Below are positions 1 through 9,145 of a stretch of DNA of 64,000 nucleotides, piece after piece. This DNA comes from Phaeobacter gallaeciensis (GTDB taxonomy: Bacteria > Pseudomonadota > Alphaproteobacteria > Rhodobacterales > Rhodobacteraceae). Every line of letters begins with the position of its first letter. Position 1 is the stretch's first letter. The notes beneath the pieces are model-generated. The model was not told where the DNA came from, did no database searches, and worked only from the letters and a program-made list of their open reading frames with translations. The stretch is taken from contig NZ_CP015124.1 in the NCBI RefSeq assembly GCF_001678945.1, positions 3,944,001 through 4,008,000 on the forward strand, given 5' to 3'. The translations under genes were made by a program, and so were the position numbers.

Positions 1-1104
1 GGGCTTGCGGCGCAGGCGCGTGGCGCCGGGGATATGGCTGAAACCGGCGCTCTTTTAATGCGGGGACTGATCCTGGCCGCATTGGCCGGTGGCGTCTTTA
101 TCGTGTTTCAGACGCTTCTGTTCTGGGGCGCCTTTGCGCTGGCCCCGGCCAGCGCCGAGGTGGAGACGCTGGCGCGCGAGTATCTGACCATTCGGATCTG
201 GGGCGCCCCTGCCACAATTGCGCTTTATGCCGTGACCGGCTGGCTGATCGCGATGGAGCGGACACGCGGCGTCTTCATCCTGCAGATCTGGATGAACGGG
301 CTCAATATCCTGCTGGATCTGTGGTTCGTTCTGGGTCTCGACTGGGGCGTCGAAGGCGTCGCGGCGGCGACCCTGATCGCCGAATGGAGCGGCCTGGCGC
401 TGGGGCTGTGGCTGTGCCGCGATGCCTTTGGCGGCAATCAGTGGCGCGACTGGGGACGGGTGTTCGACCCCGCACGGCTGCGCCGCATGCTGCAGGTCAA
501 TGGCGACATCATGGTGCGCTCGGTTCTGCTGACCGGCTCCTTCACCACCTTCCTGTTCATTGGTGCGGATCTTGGCGATGTGCAGTTGGCGGCCAATCAG
601 GTCCTGTTGCAGTTTCTGGAGATCACCGCCTTTGCGCTTGATGGCTTTGCCTTCTCTGCCGAGGCGCTGGTCGGCGGTGCCGTCGGGGCAAAAAGCCGCG
701 ACCGGATGCGCCGGGCGGCCTTGCTGGCCTCTTTCTGGGCGCTTGGCGGTTCGGTGGTCCTGTCGCTGGCCTTTGCCTTTGGTGGCGGTACGATCATCGA
801 TGTGATGACAACCTCGCCCGAGGTGCGTAGCACGGCGCGGCTGTTCCTCTTCTGGGCGGCCCTGGCGCCTGTGCTGAGCGTTGCCAGTTACATGCTCGAT
901 GGTGTCTTTATCGGCGCCACATGGACGCGGGACATGCGCGTTGCGATGATCCAATCGGTAACGCTTTATGTGGTGTCGCTGCTGGTGCTGGTGCCGCTGT
1001 TTGGCAATCATGGCCTTTGGGGCGCACTGATGGTGCTGAACGTGGCGCGGGCCGCCACGCTTGCCCTTCGATATCCACGGCTGGAGGCCAGTGTCGCCGC
1101 CTAA
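1..1104 (+). CDS. MATE family multidrug/toxin efflux transporter (5' end missing)
   Basis: Inner-membrane exporter of the MATE (multi-antimicrobial extrusion) family, which moves cationic drugs or metabolites out of the cell using a sodium or proton gradient. The reading frame is already open at base 1, so the N-terminal part lies outside the window; an internal Met at base 34 is not the real start. The visible ~367 residues are strongly hydrophobic with about eight to nine membrane segments, and the pattern of paired helices with short polar loops (for example NGLNILLDLWFVLGL and AANQVLLQFLEITAF) is typical of MATE proteins of about 450 residues. The end overlaps the end of the convergent arsC-like gene by 4 bp. 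The transported substrate cannot be told from the sequence. Confidence 0.88.
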   Translation, partial: GLAAQARGAGDMAETGALLMRGLILAALAGGVFIVFQTLLFWGAFALAPASAEVETLAREYLTIRIWGAPATIALYAVTGWLIAMERTRGVFILQIWMNGLNILLDLWFVLGLDWGVEGVAAATLIAEWSGLALGLWLCRDAFGGNQWRDWGRVFDPARLRRMLQVNGDIMVRSVLLTGSFTTFLFIGADLGDVQLAANQVLLQFLEITAFALDGFAFSAEALVGGAVGAKSRDRMRRAALLASFWALGGSVVLSLAFAFGGGTIIDVMTTSPEVRSTARLFLFWAALAPVLSVASYMLDGVFIGATWTRDMRVAMIQSVTLYVVSLLVLVPLFGNHGLWGALMVLNVARAATLALRYPRLEASVAA

Positions 1105-1442
1105 AGCAGCGCTTCGATGGCCTCGGTCGGGCGGCCAATCACGGCCCGGTCACCCTTGATGGCGATGGGGCGTTCGATCAGGATCGGGTGTTCCGCCATT
1201 GCGGCCAGCAAATCTGCCTCGGCGCTGTCCTTGGAAAGGTCCAGCTCCTTGAAGGTCTTTTCGCCCGTGCGCATCATGCCGATTGCAGGCAGGTCCAGCG
1301 CGGCTTGCACCGTCTTGAGCTCTTCCAGGCTGGGCGCGTCTTTCAGATATTGCCGCACGTCGACTTCGGCGCCGCGCTCCTCCAGCAGGGCCAGACCAGC
1401 GCGGGATTTTGAGCAGCGAGGATTGTGCCAATAGGTGATCAC
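1101..1442 (-). CDS. arsC: ArsC-family arsenate reductase (glutaredoxin type)
   Basis: Small 113-residue cytoplasmic protein of the ArsC/Spx thioredoxin-like fold. Glutaredoxin-linked ArsC enzymes reduce arsenate to arsenite through an N-terminal cysteine. The N-terminus [14 protein letters not shown] places the catalytic Cys at residue 10 in the expected NPxCxxSR setting, and [15 protein letters not shown] near residues 91-105 matches the conserved C-terminal segment. The length fits the family (about 115). The ATG overlaps the stop of pyrD by 4 bp, making it the last gene of a minus-strand operon; no ars regulator or arsenite pump is nearby, so a housekeeping YffB-like role is an alternative to true arsenic resistance. 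Confidence 0.85.
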   Translation of the reverse strand: MITYWHNPRCSKSRAGLALLEERGAEVDVRQYLKDAPSLEELKTVQAALDLPAIGMMRTGEKTFKELDLSKDSAEADLLAAMAEHPILIERPIAIKGDRAVIGRPTEAIEALL

Positions 1443-2497
1443 AGCCAGTCCTTTCTTTTGGTTCCAACAGCTTGCGCGACGTTGTCAAAGCCGTCACGTG
1501 CCAGCAGCGCATCCAGCCCGCGTGCGATATCGCTCGCCAGCGACAGACCGCCAAAGACCATCGCGGTGTAGAACTGCACCGCCGAGGCGCCTGCGCAGAT
1601 CTTGGCATAGGCTTGTTCTGCGTTGCTGATACCGCCAACCCCGATCAGCGGGACCTGGTCCTGCAACAGCTCTGAAAGCTGCGCCAGAACCCGGGTAGAG
1701 CGGTCAAACAGCGGCGCTCCGGACAGTCCGCCTGCTTCGTCCCGATGCGCGCTTTTGAGGCCCTCGCGCGACAGGGTGGTGTTGGTGGCGATCACCGCGT
1801 CGATGCCGCTTTCCAGTGCCACTGCGGCGATATCCTCAATCCCGGCGCGGTCCAGATCGGGGGCGATCTTCAGGAATACGGGAACCCGGCGCGGCAGACC
1901 ATCACGGGTTTCGATCACCCCGGCCAGGAGCGCCGACAGCGCTGCCTTGCCCTGCAGGTCGCGCAGTTTTTCGGTGTTGGGGGAGGACACGTTGACGGTG
2001 GCAAAATCCAGATGCGCGCCGCAATGGGCCAGGACCCGTGCGAAATCGGCAGCGCGGTCCTCGCTGTCCTTGTTGGCGCCAAGGTTCAGACCGATGACGG
2101 CATCGCGGGGACGCTGCGAAAGGCGCTTGCCGATCACCTCCATGCCTTCGTTGTTGAAGCCAAAGCGGTTGATGGCAGCGCCATCCTCGGTCAGGCGGAA
2201 CAGGCGCGGTTTGGGGTTGCCGGGCTGCGGGCGGGGCGTTGCGGCGCCCACCTCGATAAACCCGAAACCGGCGCGCGACAGCGGCAACAGCGCCTCGGCG
2301 TTCTTGTCAAAACCTGCCGCCAGACCCACCGGGTTCGGCAATTCGATCCCGGCCAGCGTTGTCTTCAGACGCGGCGACGTCACCGGGCCGGGCGTCGGTG
2401 TGAACCCCGATGTCAGCGCCTTGATCGACAGCCCGTGTGCGGTTTCGGGATCAACGCGGTGCAGGGCGGCAAGGGCCAGCTTCTCTGTCAGCTTCAT
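1439..2497 (-). CDS. pyrD: dihydroorotate dehydrogenase (quinone), class 2
   Basis: Fourth step of pyrimidine synthesis: oxidises dihydroorotate to orotate and passes electrons from FMN to the quinone pool at the inner membrane. The 352-residue protein has the class 2 hallmarks: a short amphipathic N-terminal extension ([19 protein letters not shown]) for membrane association, the FMN motif [13 protein letters not shown], the catalytic-serine motif [15 protein letters not shown] and the C-terminal phosphate-binding stretch [15 protein letters not shown]. Length is normal for class 2. It overlaps the DUF1330 gene upstream and arsC downstream by 4 bp each, so translational coupling is likely. 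Confidence 0.96.
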   Translation of the reverse strand: MKLTEKLALAALHRVDPETAHGLSIKALTSGFTPTPGPVTSPRLKTTLAGIELPNPVGLAAGFDKNAEALLPLSRAGFGFIEVGAATPRPQPGNPKPRLFRLTEDGAAINRFGFNNEGMEVIGKRLSQRPRDAVIGLNLGANKDSEDRAADFARVLAHCGAHLDFATVNVSSPNTEKLRDLQGKAALSALLAGVIETRDGLPRRVPVFLKIAPDLDRAGIEDIAAVALESGIDAVIATNTTLSREGLKSAHRDEAGGLSGAPLFDRSTRVLAQLSELLQDQVPLIGVGGISNAEQAYAKICAGASAVQFYTAMVFGGLSLASDIARGLDALLARDGFDNVAQAVGTKRKDWL

Positions 2498-2925
2498 CCG
2501 AAACTCGCTCCGCCTTTCGCAGGGCTGGTGCGGATCAGGCGCGAGGTCTCAACCGCGGCCTGACGGTGCACCACCGCCTTGCGGTAATCGGGGTCGGTCA
2601 CCATCTCCAGAAACGCATGGGCAGTGGGGTAGCGGGCGATGAACATCTCGTCCCAGACCTCATCCCCCGGGCCGATCAGGGTTGCCTGCCAATTGCCGCG
2701 CCAGACGATACCGGCGCCGAGGCGGGCGATGATCGGCGCGGTTTCGCGGCCGTAATTTTTGTAAGCCTCGGCCCCCGTCAGCCCGGTGCCAGCCAGCGCG
2801 TGATCCTCGGGGTAGGCGGCGGTGTCGCGTAACTTCACAAGGTTCAGCATCTCGATGGGCTGGTCGCGGTCGAGCCCCTTGAAGGCTTCGAACTGGGCGC
2901 GGTCCGGGTCGATATAATGGCTCAT
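2494..2925 (-). CDS. DUF1330-like protein
   Basis: 143-residue soluble protein resembling the DUF1330 family, a ferredoxin-like alpha/beta-barrel fold of unknown function. I place the start at the ATG giving [18 protein letters not shown] longer open frame extends upstream to 3051, but that part runs through the DUF952 gene in another frame. Features seen are an early [11 protein letters not shown] strand, [16 protein letters not shown], and a late [19 protein letters not shown] segment that is characteristic of the family. The ATG overlaps the stop of the DUF952 gene by 4 bp and its own stop overlaps the start of pyrD, so it is the second gene of a four-gene operon. Function unknown. Confidence 0.82.
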   Translation of the reverse strand: MSHYIDPDRAQFEAFKGLDRDQPIEMLNLVKLRDTAAYPEDHALAGTGLTGAEAYKNYGRETAPIIARLGAGIVWRGNWQATLIGPGDEVWDEMFIARYPTAHAFLEMVTDPDYRKAVVHRQAAVETSRLIRTSPAKGGASFG

Positions 2926-3260
2926 GTCATCTCCTGCGGGAATTGGTGACGCCCATCCTTCAGCGGCAGCGGTTTGGCCCAAAGCACCTCGTCCAGCGTC
3001 ATTTCGCGATAAAGATGGGGGAACTCCGCGCCGCCGCGCGAGACTTCCCATTTCAGCGCATCGCCCAGGGTGTCAGCCTCCAGCGCGAGGAGAAACAGCC
3101 CCTCCGCACCCGCGAAATGCTTGGCCGCGGTCTCGGCGGCCTGTTCGGCGGTGGAAAAGTGGATGTAGCCATCGGAAAGGTCGATCGGCGCGCCGCGGGT
3201 GGTGCCCGCAGCCTCAAATGCGGCCCATTCGTCCGCCCGGAAGATTTTGTAGATCAGCAT
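2922..3260 (-). CDS. DUF952 domain protein
   Basis: 112-residue protein of the DUF952 family, related in fold to small ADP-ribosyltransferase-like proteins; no reaction is established. The start MLIYKIFRADEWAAFE is the conserved family N-terminus, followed by GYIHFSTAEQAAETAAKHF, the family's central motif with its His, and a C-terminal FPHLYREMTLDEVLW. The open frame continues further upstream, but residues before this Met do not resemble the family. It is the first gene of the overlapping DUF952-DUF1330-pyrD-arsC unit, so the operon promoter should lie in the 170 bp up to the divergent 5'-nucleotidase gene. Confidence 0.85.
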   Translation of the reverse strand: MLIYKIFRADEWAAFEAAGTTRGAPIDLSDGYIHFSTAEQAAETAAKHFAGAEGLFLLALEADTLGDALKWEVSRGGAEFPHLYREMTLDEVLWAKPLPLKDGRHQFPQEMT

Positions 3261-3431
3261 GAAATCGTGATGCCCCGCGCCGCGCATGGAATCAAGCCTG
3301 TAATCCGGCGGTGCTGATGCCCACTGCCTGCGCAGGCTGACCCTAGGAAACCCGGTCTGGTTGTTTTTCCCCTTTGACTGGCGCGTTGTTTGGTCGCACC
3401 ATTCCTCCAATCATAAAACAAGGGAGTCCTG

Positions 3432-5012
3432 ATGATGATGACACGTTTCCTGATGTCGGTTGCGGCACTGGGGCTGACGGCGGGCGTTGCTGCTGCCGAT
3501 TACAAGCTGACCATTCTGCACACCAATGATTTCCACTCCCGGTTTGAACCGATCAGCAAATACGACAGCGGTTGCCGCGAGGGTGACAACGCCGAGGGCA
3601 AATGCTTTGGCGGTTCCGCCCGTCTGGTGAGCGCGATTGCCGATGCCCGCACCCGTAGCAACAATTCGATCCTGGTGGATGGTGGTGACCAATTCCAGGG
3701 CTCGCTGTTCTACACCTATTACAAGGGTAAAGCCGCGGCCGAGATGATGAACAAGATGGGCTATGACGGGATGACCGTCGGCAACCACGAGTTCGACGAT
3801 GGCCCCGAGGTGCTACGCGGGTTCATGGATTCCGTCGGGTTTCCGGTGCTGATGTCCAACGCCGATGTTAGCGCGGAACCTGCGCTGGCCGATGTGCTGA
3901 AGAAATCCACGGTGATCGAGCGCGGCGGCGAAAAGATCGGTCTGATCGGTCTTACGCCCGAAGACACACATGAGCTGGCCAGCCCCGGCAAGAATATCAC
4001 CTTCTCCGATCCGGTGGTTGCCGTGCAGGCCGAGGTCGACCGTCTGACAGCGGAAGGCGTCAACAAGATCATCGTGCTGAGCCATTCGGGCTATGGTGTA
4101 GATCAGCGCGTTGCGGCCGAAACCAAGGGGGTCGATGTGATCGTAGGAGGGCACAGTAACACTTATCTCTCCAATGTTTCGGATCGGGCGGTTGGGCCTT
4201 ATCCGACGATGGTGAACGGTGTGCCCATCGTGCAAGCCTATGCCTATGGCAAATTCCTGGGCGAGCTGAACGTGACCTTTGATGAGGCTGGGAACCTGGT
4301 CGAGGCGGTAGGTGAGCCGCTGATCATGGATGGCACCGTGGCTGAGGATGAAGCCACCGTCGCCCGTATCGCCGAGCTGGCGCAGCCGCTTGATGAGATC
4401 CGCAACAAGGTGGTGGCCGAGGCTGCGGCTGCGGTGGACGGAGACCGCCAGACCTGTCGCATTCAGGAATGCCAGATGGGTAATCTTGTTGCGGATGCGA
4501 TGCTGGACCGGGTCAAGGATCAGGGCGTGCAGATCGCCATTGCAAACTCGGGCGGTATCCGTGCCAGCCTGGAGCCGGGCGAGGTGACGATGGGCGAGGT
4601 TCTGACCATCCTGCCGTTCCAGAATACGCTTTCGACCTTTGAAATCTCGGGTCAGGAACTGATTGCTGCGCTTGAAAACGGTGTCAGCCAGGTGGAAGAG
4701 GTCAAAGGCCGCTTTCCGCAGGTGGCCGGGCTGACCTTCACCTGGGATCCTGCGGTTGCCCCGAACGAAGGGCGCGTGCAGGAGGTGATGGTCGATATGG
4801 GCGACGGATTTACCCCGCTGGATCCAGCCAAGACCTATCTGGTTGTAACCAACAACTACGTGCGCAATGGGGGCGATGGCTACAAGGTCTTCTCAGGGGA
4901 TGACAAGAACGCCTATGACTTTGGTCCCGATCTTGCGGATGTGCTGGCGGAATATCTGGCAGAGCAAGGGGCATATTCGCCCTATACCGATGGGCGCATC
5001 GCTCAGAAGTAA
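3432..5012 (+). CDS. periplasmic 5'-nucleotidase / bifunctional metallophosphatase
   Basis: Secreted 526-residue enzyme of the 5'-nucleotidase (UshA/NadN-like) family, which removes phosphate from nucleotides in the periplasm for nucleoside and phosphate salvage. A Sec signal peptide is visible (residues 1 to about 22, ending in GVAAA before DYKLTIL). The N-terminal metallophosphatase domain carries the metal-binding motifs LHTNDFHS, VDGGDQFQG, GNHEFDDG, LSHSGYG and GGHSNTY; the C-terminal substrate domain carries NSGGIRASL and GDGYKVF. Three ATG codons in a row (3432, 3435, 3438) follow an AAGGGAG ribosome site; the first is used here. A GC-rich hairpin follows the stop. Divergent from the DUF952 operon. 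Confidence 0.94.
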   Translation: MMMTRFLMSVAALGLTAGVAAADYKLTILHTNDFHSRFEPISKYDSGCREGDNAEGKCFGGSARLVSAIADARTRSNNSILVDGGDQFQGSLFYTYYKGKAAAEMMNKMGYDGMTVGNHEFDDGPEVLRGFMDSVGFPVLMSNADVSAEPALADVLKKSTVIERGGEKIGLIGLTPEDTHELASPGKNITFSDPVVAVQAEVDRLTAEGVNKIIVLSHSGYGVDQRVAAETKGVDVIVGGHSNTYLSNVSDRAVGPYPTMVNGVPIVQAYAYGKFLGELNVTFDEAGNLVEAVGEPLIMDGTVAEDEATVARIAELAQPLDEIRNKVVAEAAAAVDGDRQTCRIQECQMGNLVADAMLDRVKDQGVQIAIANSGGIRASLEPGEVTMGEVLTILPFQNTLSTFEISGQELIAALENGVSQVEEVKGRFPQVAGLTFTWDPAVAPNEGRVQEVMVDMGDGFTPLDPAKTYLVVTNNYVRNGGDGYKVFSGDDKNAYDFGPDLADVLAEYLAEQGAYSPYTDGRIAQK

Positions 5013-5035
5013 TCGGGCTTGCGGGTAGTGGATTC

Positions 5036-5058
5036 GCGCGCAGTCAAAGGCTGCGCGC
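5036..5058 (+). terminator. stem-loop after the 5'-nucleotidase gene
   Basis: Perfect 8-bp inverted repeat GCGCGCAG / CTGCGCGC with a 7-base loop, starting 24 bp after the stop codon. No strong U-tract follows (AAATCATAC), so it may be a weak terminator or a 3'-end stabilising hairpin. It sits between two convergent genes. Confidence 0.5.
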
Positions 5059-5118
5059 AAATCATACATTTGACGTGCCCCGCCTCTATGGGGGCGGTTC
5101 TGGAACGTTGAACTGCCC

Positions 5119-7344
5119 CTATGCGGCCTTCCGGGGGACCTGTTGCAAGAGCGACAGCAACTGAGGCTTTGACACCGGCTTCGCCAGAACCTCGTCCATG
5201 CCTGCCGCCAAATATTGTTCCAGTTGCTCAGGCATGGCGTTGGCGGTGACGGCGACGATAAAGCAGGGCAGCCGACGGGTGGCCTGTTCCATGGCGCGAA
5301 TCTTCTGCGTCGCCTCTACGCCGTCCATACCGGGCATCTGAATATCCATCAGAACCACATCAAAGGCAGAAGCGCGCACCATGTCGAGTGCTTCTGTGCC
5401 GCTACAGGCACTGTGAACCTCGCAGGAGGTATGGCACAGGAACTTTTCGAGGATCAGCCGGTTGGTCTTGTTGTCATCGACTACCAGAACCTCCATCGCC
5501 GGAGCGTCTGACAAGGTGGCGACATCCGTGGTGGACTGAAGCGGTCCCGTGTCTACGTCAGGGCCTGGGACCAGGGGTAGTCTGATTTCAAAGGTTTCGC
5601 CTTTCCCGGCTTTATCGGCCAGTTCCAGGCTGCCGCCCATCAGGTGGCACAATTGACGGGAGATCGACAGCCCCAGACCGGTTCCGCCGAACTTGCGTGT
5701 GTCGCCCGCATCCGCCTGCTGAAAAGGAAGAAAGATCGCCTGCCGGGCCCCGATGGGAACGCCGGCACCGGTATCACTGACCCGGACCAACAGCTCGCTA
5801 CCCTCAGCCGTGGGTTCCGCTGTGATGGTGACGCTGCCTGACTGGGTGAACTTGATGGCATTGGAGACCAGATTGTGGAGGACCTGGCGGAACCGGTGTC
5901 CGTCGCCGACGATCATCTGAGGCAGATCCTCATGAATGCTGGCGCTGAGCTGCAGGTGTTTTTCTTCGGCTCTAGCTGAAAACAGTGATCGCGCACCTTC
6001 GATTGCATCGCGGAGTGCGAAAGGCCGGGTTTCCAGAGCCATCCGTCCCGCTTCGATCTTTGACAGATCGAGAACATCGCCGATCGTCGTGAGCAGCACC
6101 TGACCGGAATCCTCGATAATGCGAAGATAGTCATGCTGTTCCCTGTCCAGCGCGGTTTCGCTCAGCACCGAGGCCATCCCCAGAATGCCATTCAACGGCG
6201 TACGGATTTCGTGGCTGACATTTGCCAGAAAATGCGATTTCGCGCGGTTGGCGGCTTCTGCTGTCGCCAGCGCCTCGCGCAGGGCCTCGGCAGACCGTTC
6301 TCTTTCGGTGATGTCGACAAGGGAAACGGACCAACCCAGGAGCGGGCTCTTGCTTTGCATAGGGCTTTCGATCGGCAGCGCGCGCAGATCAAAGATACGC
6401 TGGTTGAGCCGGATCGGTTCCGCGTTGGCCAGAATGCCACTGTTCAGGAAGGACTGCAGTGTCGTACCGATCTTGTCCAGATGATCCAGCGTGTCGCCAT
6501 GGCGTGGAAGGGTTTCACCAAACAGCATTTTGGCGGCGGGATTGGCCCCTGCAAAGCGACCGTCTGCGTCCAGAATGATCACCGGATCATGGGTGGCATA
6601 GAACAACAGGCTCCGGCCCTGTGCGACGGTATCCATCATCGTGTTGTTCAGCAGCAGCCAGCTCAGCGCGATGAGGGTCACGGCAAACATGAAGGGGGTG
6701 GGATCATATCCGAAAACAGTGAAACCATTGAAGATATAGGCCAGATTGGCCGTGAGCGGCGCTGCGGTGATGAAAATCAGCACCGCGAGGAATGGCCGAA
6801 TGATTTTCCTGGCCCGGATCAGCGCATAGGTCAGCAGCCCAAGGGCGGTGCTCACAAAAATATAAAGCCCAGCCGCAACCGCATAAAACAGGGGGCCATG
6901 GTCAAAAATGACGAATGTATTTTTGCCCTCGGTCACAAGCCGGGTGTCAGGACCATACAACAGCTGCGTCTGACTGTTGGTGGCAGCGATGAGGGCGACA
7001 AGGATTGGCAGAGCGACATAGAGCAACAACCGGATCGGTTGCCGCTGGCGGCTGGAATTCATCGTGTAGTCGAAGACAAAGAAGGACCAGGCGATCGGCA
7101 GCAAGGTGATGCCGGGCCAGGCAGCAAGGGACCAGGCAACCTTGCAGGCTTCTCCGGGCGAAGCGAGATCGGCGGCAACGGTAAAAAGCCACCACAGCAT
7201 CGCACTCAATGTCAGCAGAAAGGCGGGCTTACCCGCAAAGCGGGTGTTGCGTGCGACCCAGAACAAGATCATGGCGCAGATCGCCCAGAGCATGGCAGCG
7301 GTCGCAGCGGCCAGCGTAACATGCAGGTGTGTCAGGCAGGTCAT
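5119..7344 (-). CDS. hybrid sensor histidine kinase with 7TM input domain, PAS and receiver
   Basis: 741-residue inner-membrane signalling kinase. Domains in order: an N-terminal seven-helix membrane region (residues ~10-235) resembling the 7TM input domain of bacterial histidine kinases; a PAS domain (~245-345, FYATHDPVIILDADG); a HisKA domain with phospho-accepting His378 in FLANVSHEIRTPLNG; an HATPase domain with the N box (NLVSNAIKFT), G1 (DTGAGVP) and G2 (GGTGLGLS); and a C-terminal receiver with Asp667 in LMDIQMPGMDG. It should phosphorylate its own receiver and then a phosphotransfer partner, but no response regulator or Hpt gene is adjacent, so it is an orphan. The signal is unknown. 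The ATG at 7344 has only a weak ribosome site. Confidence 0.92.
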   Translation of the reverse strand: MTCLTHLHVTLAAATAAMLWAICAMILFWVARNTRFAGKPAFLLTLSAMLWWLFTVAADLASPGEACKVAWSLAAWPGITLLPIAWSFFVFDYTMNSSRQRQPIRLLLYVALPILVALIAATNSQTQLLYGPDTRLVTEGKNTFVIFDHGPLFYAVAAGLYIFVSTALGLLTYALIRARKIIRPFLAVLIFITAAPLTANLAYIFNGFTVFGYDPTPFMFAVTLIALSWLLLNNTMMDTVAQGRSLLFYATHDPVIILDADGRFAGANPAAKMLFGETLPRHGDTLDHLDKIGTTLQSFLNSGILANAEPIRLNQRIFDLRALPIESPMQSKSPLLGWSVSLVDITERERSAEALREALATAEAANRAKSHFLANVSHEIRTPLNGILGMASVLSETALDREQHDYLRIIEDSGQVLLTTIGDVLDLSKIEAGRMALETRPFALRDAIEGARSLFSARAEEKHLQLSASIHEDLPQMIVGDGHRFRQVLHNLVSNAIKFTQSGSVTITAEPTAEGSELLVRVSDTGAGVPIGARQAIFLPFQQADAGDTRKFGGTGLGLSISRQLCHLMGGSLELADKAGKGETFEIRLPLVPGPDVDTGPLQSTTDVATLSDAPAMEVLVVDDNKTNRLILEKFLCHTSCEVHSACSGTEALDMVRASAFDVVLMDIQMPGMDGVEATQKIRAMEQATRRLPCFIVAVTANAMPEQLEQYLAAGMDEVLAKPVSKPQLLSLLQQVPRKAA

Positions 7345-8051
7345 GGCCTAACCGGAACACCCTGGGGGCAAGTTGTGCAGCGTAGAGGCGAGAGCATGAA
7401 AAGATATCTTCGATATTGATACGTATGGCGTCCGGTTTCGCACAAAGGGTGTCGATCATTGTTTCGTGAGGACAGAGTGACGGTATATCGCGAAGATATT
7501 GAAAACAAGGCGGAAAGCCTGTGTGGTAAATGGTGTGTTGCCGGGCTTGGGCCGGGCTGTCGATTGCCCATATCTTTGAGCTTTCTCAGCAGAGCAGGAT
7601 TCGCTGTCGCCCCTCAGCAAGTGGGCGATGGCCGGTTTTGGGCCAATACAGGTTAATTCCAAGGGCAATCTTGGCCGTGGCAACAGGGGCAAAGCGAGGC
7701 TTTGTGATCGTTTCTGCGGTCACAACTCCGGCTTGCAGGTGCCGTCAGGTAACCGGAGGTTTGTGATTGAGGTACCGCTAAGCTCCAGTCATACGTAGAT
7801 TGTTTTCATTTTGAGACCTGAGCGGCTGCTACTTTTGATCGCGGCGTCTGTGGCATGGGGGTCCGGAAACAGGTCGCATCGCTCTCTTTGCATGTGTTAG
7901 GGATAATTGTCACAAAGCGCCTGCTGCGGAAGCGCCGATCTGTCTGTAATTACACATGACAAACAACAGTAGCCGATCCACCTCTGTGGGGCGGGACCTT
8001 TGATCCGGCGATGCTGGATCAATACAATTGGAAGTAAAAACAGGAGCCAAC
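7345..8051. other. 707-bp stretch without a supported gene
   Basis: Several short open frames cross this region on both strands (65 to 78 codons), but none has a convincing ribosome site, family-like sequence or coding-type codon use, and they overlap each other. Base composition is patchier and more AT-rich than in the flanking genes, for example around 7780-7830 and 7940-7970. It lies between the divergent starts of the histidine kinase and the dehydrogenase, so it must hold both promoters. The only clear structure I see is the inverted repeat at 8000-8022. An unannotated small RNA or a decayed gene cannot be excluded. Confidence 0.6.
8000..8022. promoter_or_regulatory. inverted repeat upstream of the Gfo/Idh gene
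   Basis: Arms TTGATCC and GGATCAA are perfectly complementary (7 bp) around a 9-base centre, ending 29 bp before the ATG of the dehydrogenase. The position suits an operator or a leader hairpin. No regulator gene is adjacent. Confidence 0.4.
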
Positions 8052-9014
8052 ATGGCCGTAAAGACAGCGGTAATCGGACTGGGGATCATGGGGCAGCGGA
8101 TGCTTGAGCAACTGATCCTGCACAAAGACTACACTCCGGTAGCCCTTTGGGATCCGTCTGCGGACGCTTGCGCAGCCGCGCAGGCACTGGCGCCTGAGGC
8201 TGAGGTGACAGGTTCGCCCGAGGCGGCGATCGCGGCGGCTGATCTGGTCTATCTTGCTTGCCCTCCGGTACCGCGCAAAGCCTATGCCCTGGCGGCGGCT
8301 GCGGCTGGCAAAGCGGTGTTTCTGGAAAAACCGCTGGGCGTTGATCTGGCGGAAAGCGAGGCGCTGGTGGCAGGGCTCAAGGCCAGCGGCGTACCAGCAG
8401 CGGTGAATTTCACTCAGGCCGCCGGTGCGGCTCTAACGGATATCTCCAGTGCTGCCCTTGCAGGGGAAATGGGCGATCTCGTCGGGGTGGATATGGTGGT
8501 GACCTATGCCGCCTGGCCGCGCGCCTGGCAGCAGGCGGCGGATTGGCTGCGGTTCCGCGCCGAAGGCGGCATGACGCGCGAGGTCCTGTCGCATTTCCTG
8601 TTCTTCACCCAGCGGATCTTTGGCCCGCTCACCGTCTCATGGGCGCAGCCCTCTTACCCTGGGGACCCGGCGCTGTGCGAAACGGCGTTGTTGGCCCGGC
8701 TGGAAAACGAGGAAGGATTGCCGGTGTCGATTCTGGCTTCGGTCGGCGGTGCGCAGCCGGATCGTCAGGAGTTCACCATCAAGGGCAGAAAGGCCAGCCA
8801 CCGGGTTTCGAATTTCTCGGACCATGCCATCTCGGAAGGGGGCGACTTCGTTCCGGTGCCCCAACCTCCGGCTGACCGTCGCACCGTCGCGCTGCAAGCG
8901 CAGCTGGACGATTTCCTTCTGTGCAGGGCGGGCAAACCTCACCGGCTTGCCACCCCGCAAGAGGCGCTGGAGGTGCAGCGCCTGGTTGAGGAGATGTTGG
9001 GCGGAAAAGGCTGA
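8052..9014 (+). CDS. Gfo/Idh/MocA-type NAD(P)-dependent oxidoreductase or related dehydrogenase
   Basis: 320-residue cytoplasmic dehydrogenase. The N-terminus MAVKTAVIGLGIMGQRMLE is a Rossmann dinucleotide-binding motif (GxGxxG), and VFLEKPLGVDLAESEALV contains the conserved EKP of the Gfo/Idh/MocA family; the C-terminal half is an alpha/beta domain carrying the predicted substrate site. Family members oxidise sugars, inositols or related hydroxy compounds. The ATG at 8052 is chosen because CAGGAG lies 6 bases upstream; the open frame extends 24 bp further to a less likely start. It stands alone, with a hairpin after its stop. The substrate cannot be read from the sequence. Confidence 0.88.
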   Translation: MAVKTAVIGLGIMGQRMLEQLILHKDYTPVALWDPSADACAAAQALAPEAEVTGSPEAAIAAADLVYLACPPVPRKAYALAAAAAGKAVFLEKPLGVDLAESEALVAGLKASGVPAAVNFTQAAGAALTDISSAALAGEMGDLVGVDMVVTYAAWPRAWQQAADWLRFRAEGGMTREVLSHFLFFTQRIFGPLTVSWAQPSYPGDPALCETALLARLENEEGLPVSILASVGGAQPDRQEFTIKGRKASHRVSNFSDHAISEGGDFVPVPQPPADRRTVALQAQLDDFLLCRAGKPHRLATPQEALEVQRLVEEMLGGKG

Positions 9015-9023
9015 CAGGCGTTT

Positions 9024-9046
9024 GGACCTGCCGTTGGGGCAGGTCC
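9024..9046 (+). terminator. stem-loop after the Gfo/Idh gene
   Basis: Perfect 9-bp stem GGACCTGCC / GGCAGGTCC with a 5-base loop, 10 bp after the stop codon. No U-run follows, so it is a terminator-like hairpin of moderate strength between convergent genes. Confidence 0.5.
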
Positions 9047-9145
9047 ATCCTCGATACCTTGCTAGGTGGCGGAGAGGTGAGCCGCCCTCACGTGGTACAT
9101 GCGCCTCGGCCCACGAAACTCCAAGCACCAGTTCCGCCGCGCTTC

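Noticed and set aside
55-1011. 318-codon minus-strand open frame
   Set aside because: It is antisense to the MATE gene; its protein is His/Gln/Arg-rich with no fold-like hydrophobic pattern, a typical shadow of high-GC coding DNA.
6133-7419. 428-codon plus-strand open frame
   Set aside because: Mirror of the histidine kinase gene; composition is Gly/Gln/Arg-rich and no domain is visible.
7459-7766. Short open frames in the gap after the histidine kinase
   Set aside because: They overlap each other on both strands, lack ribosome sites and resemble no protein family.
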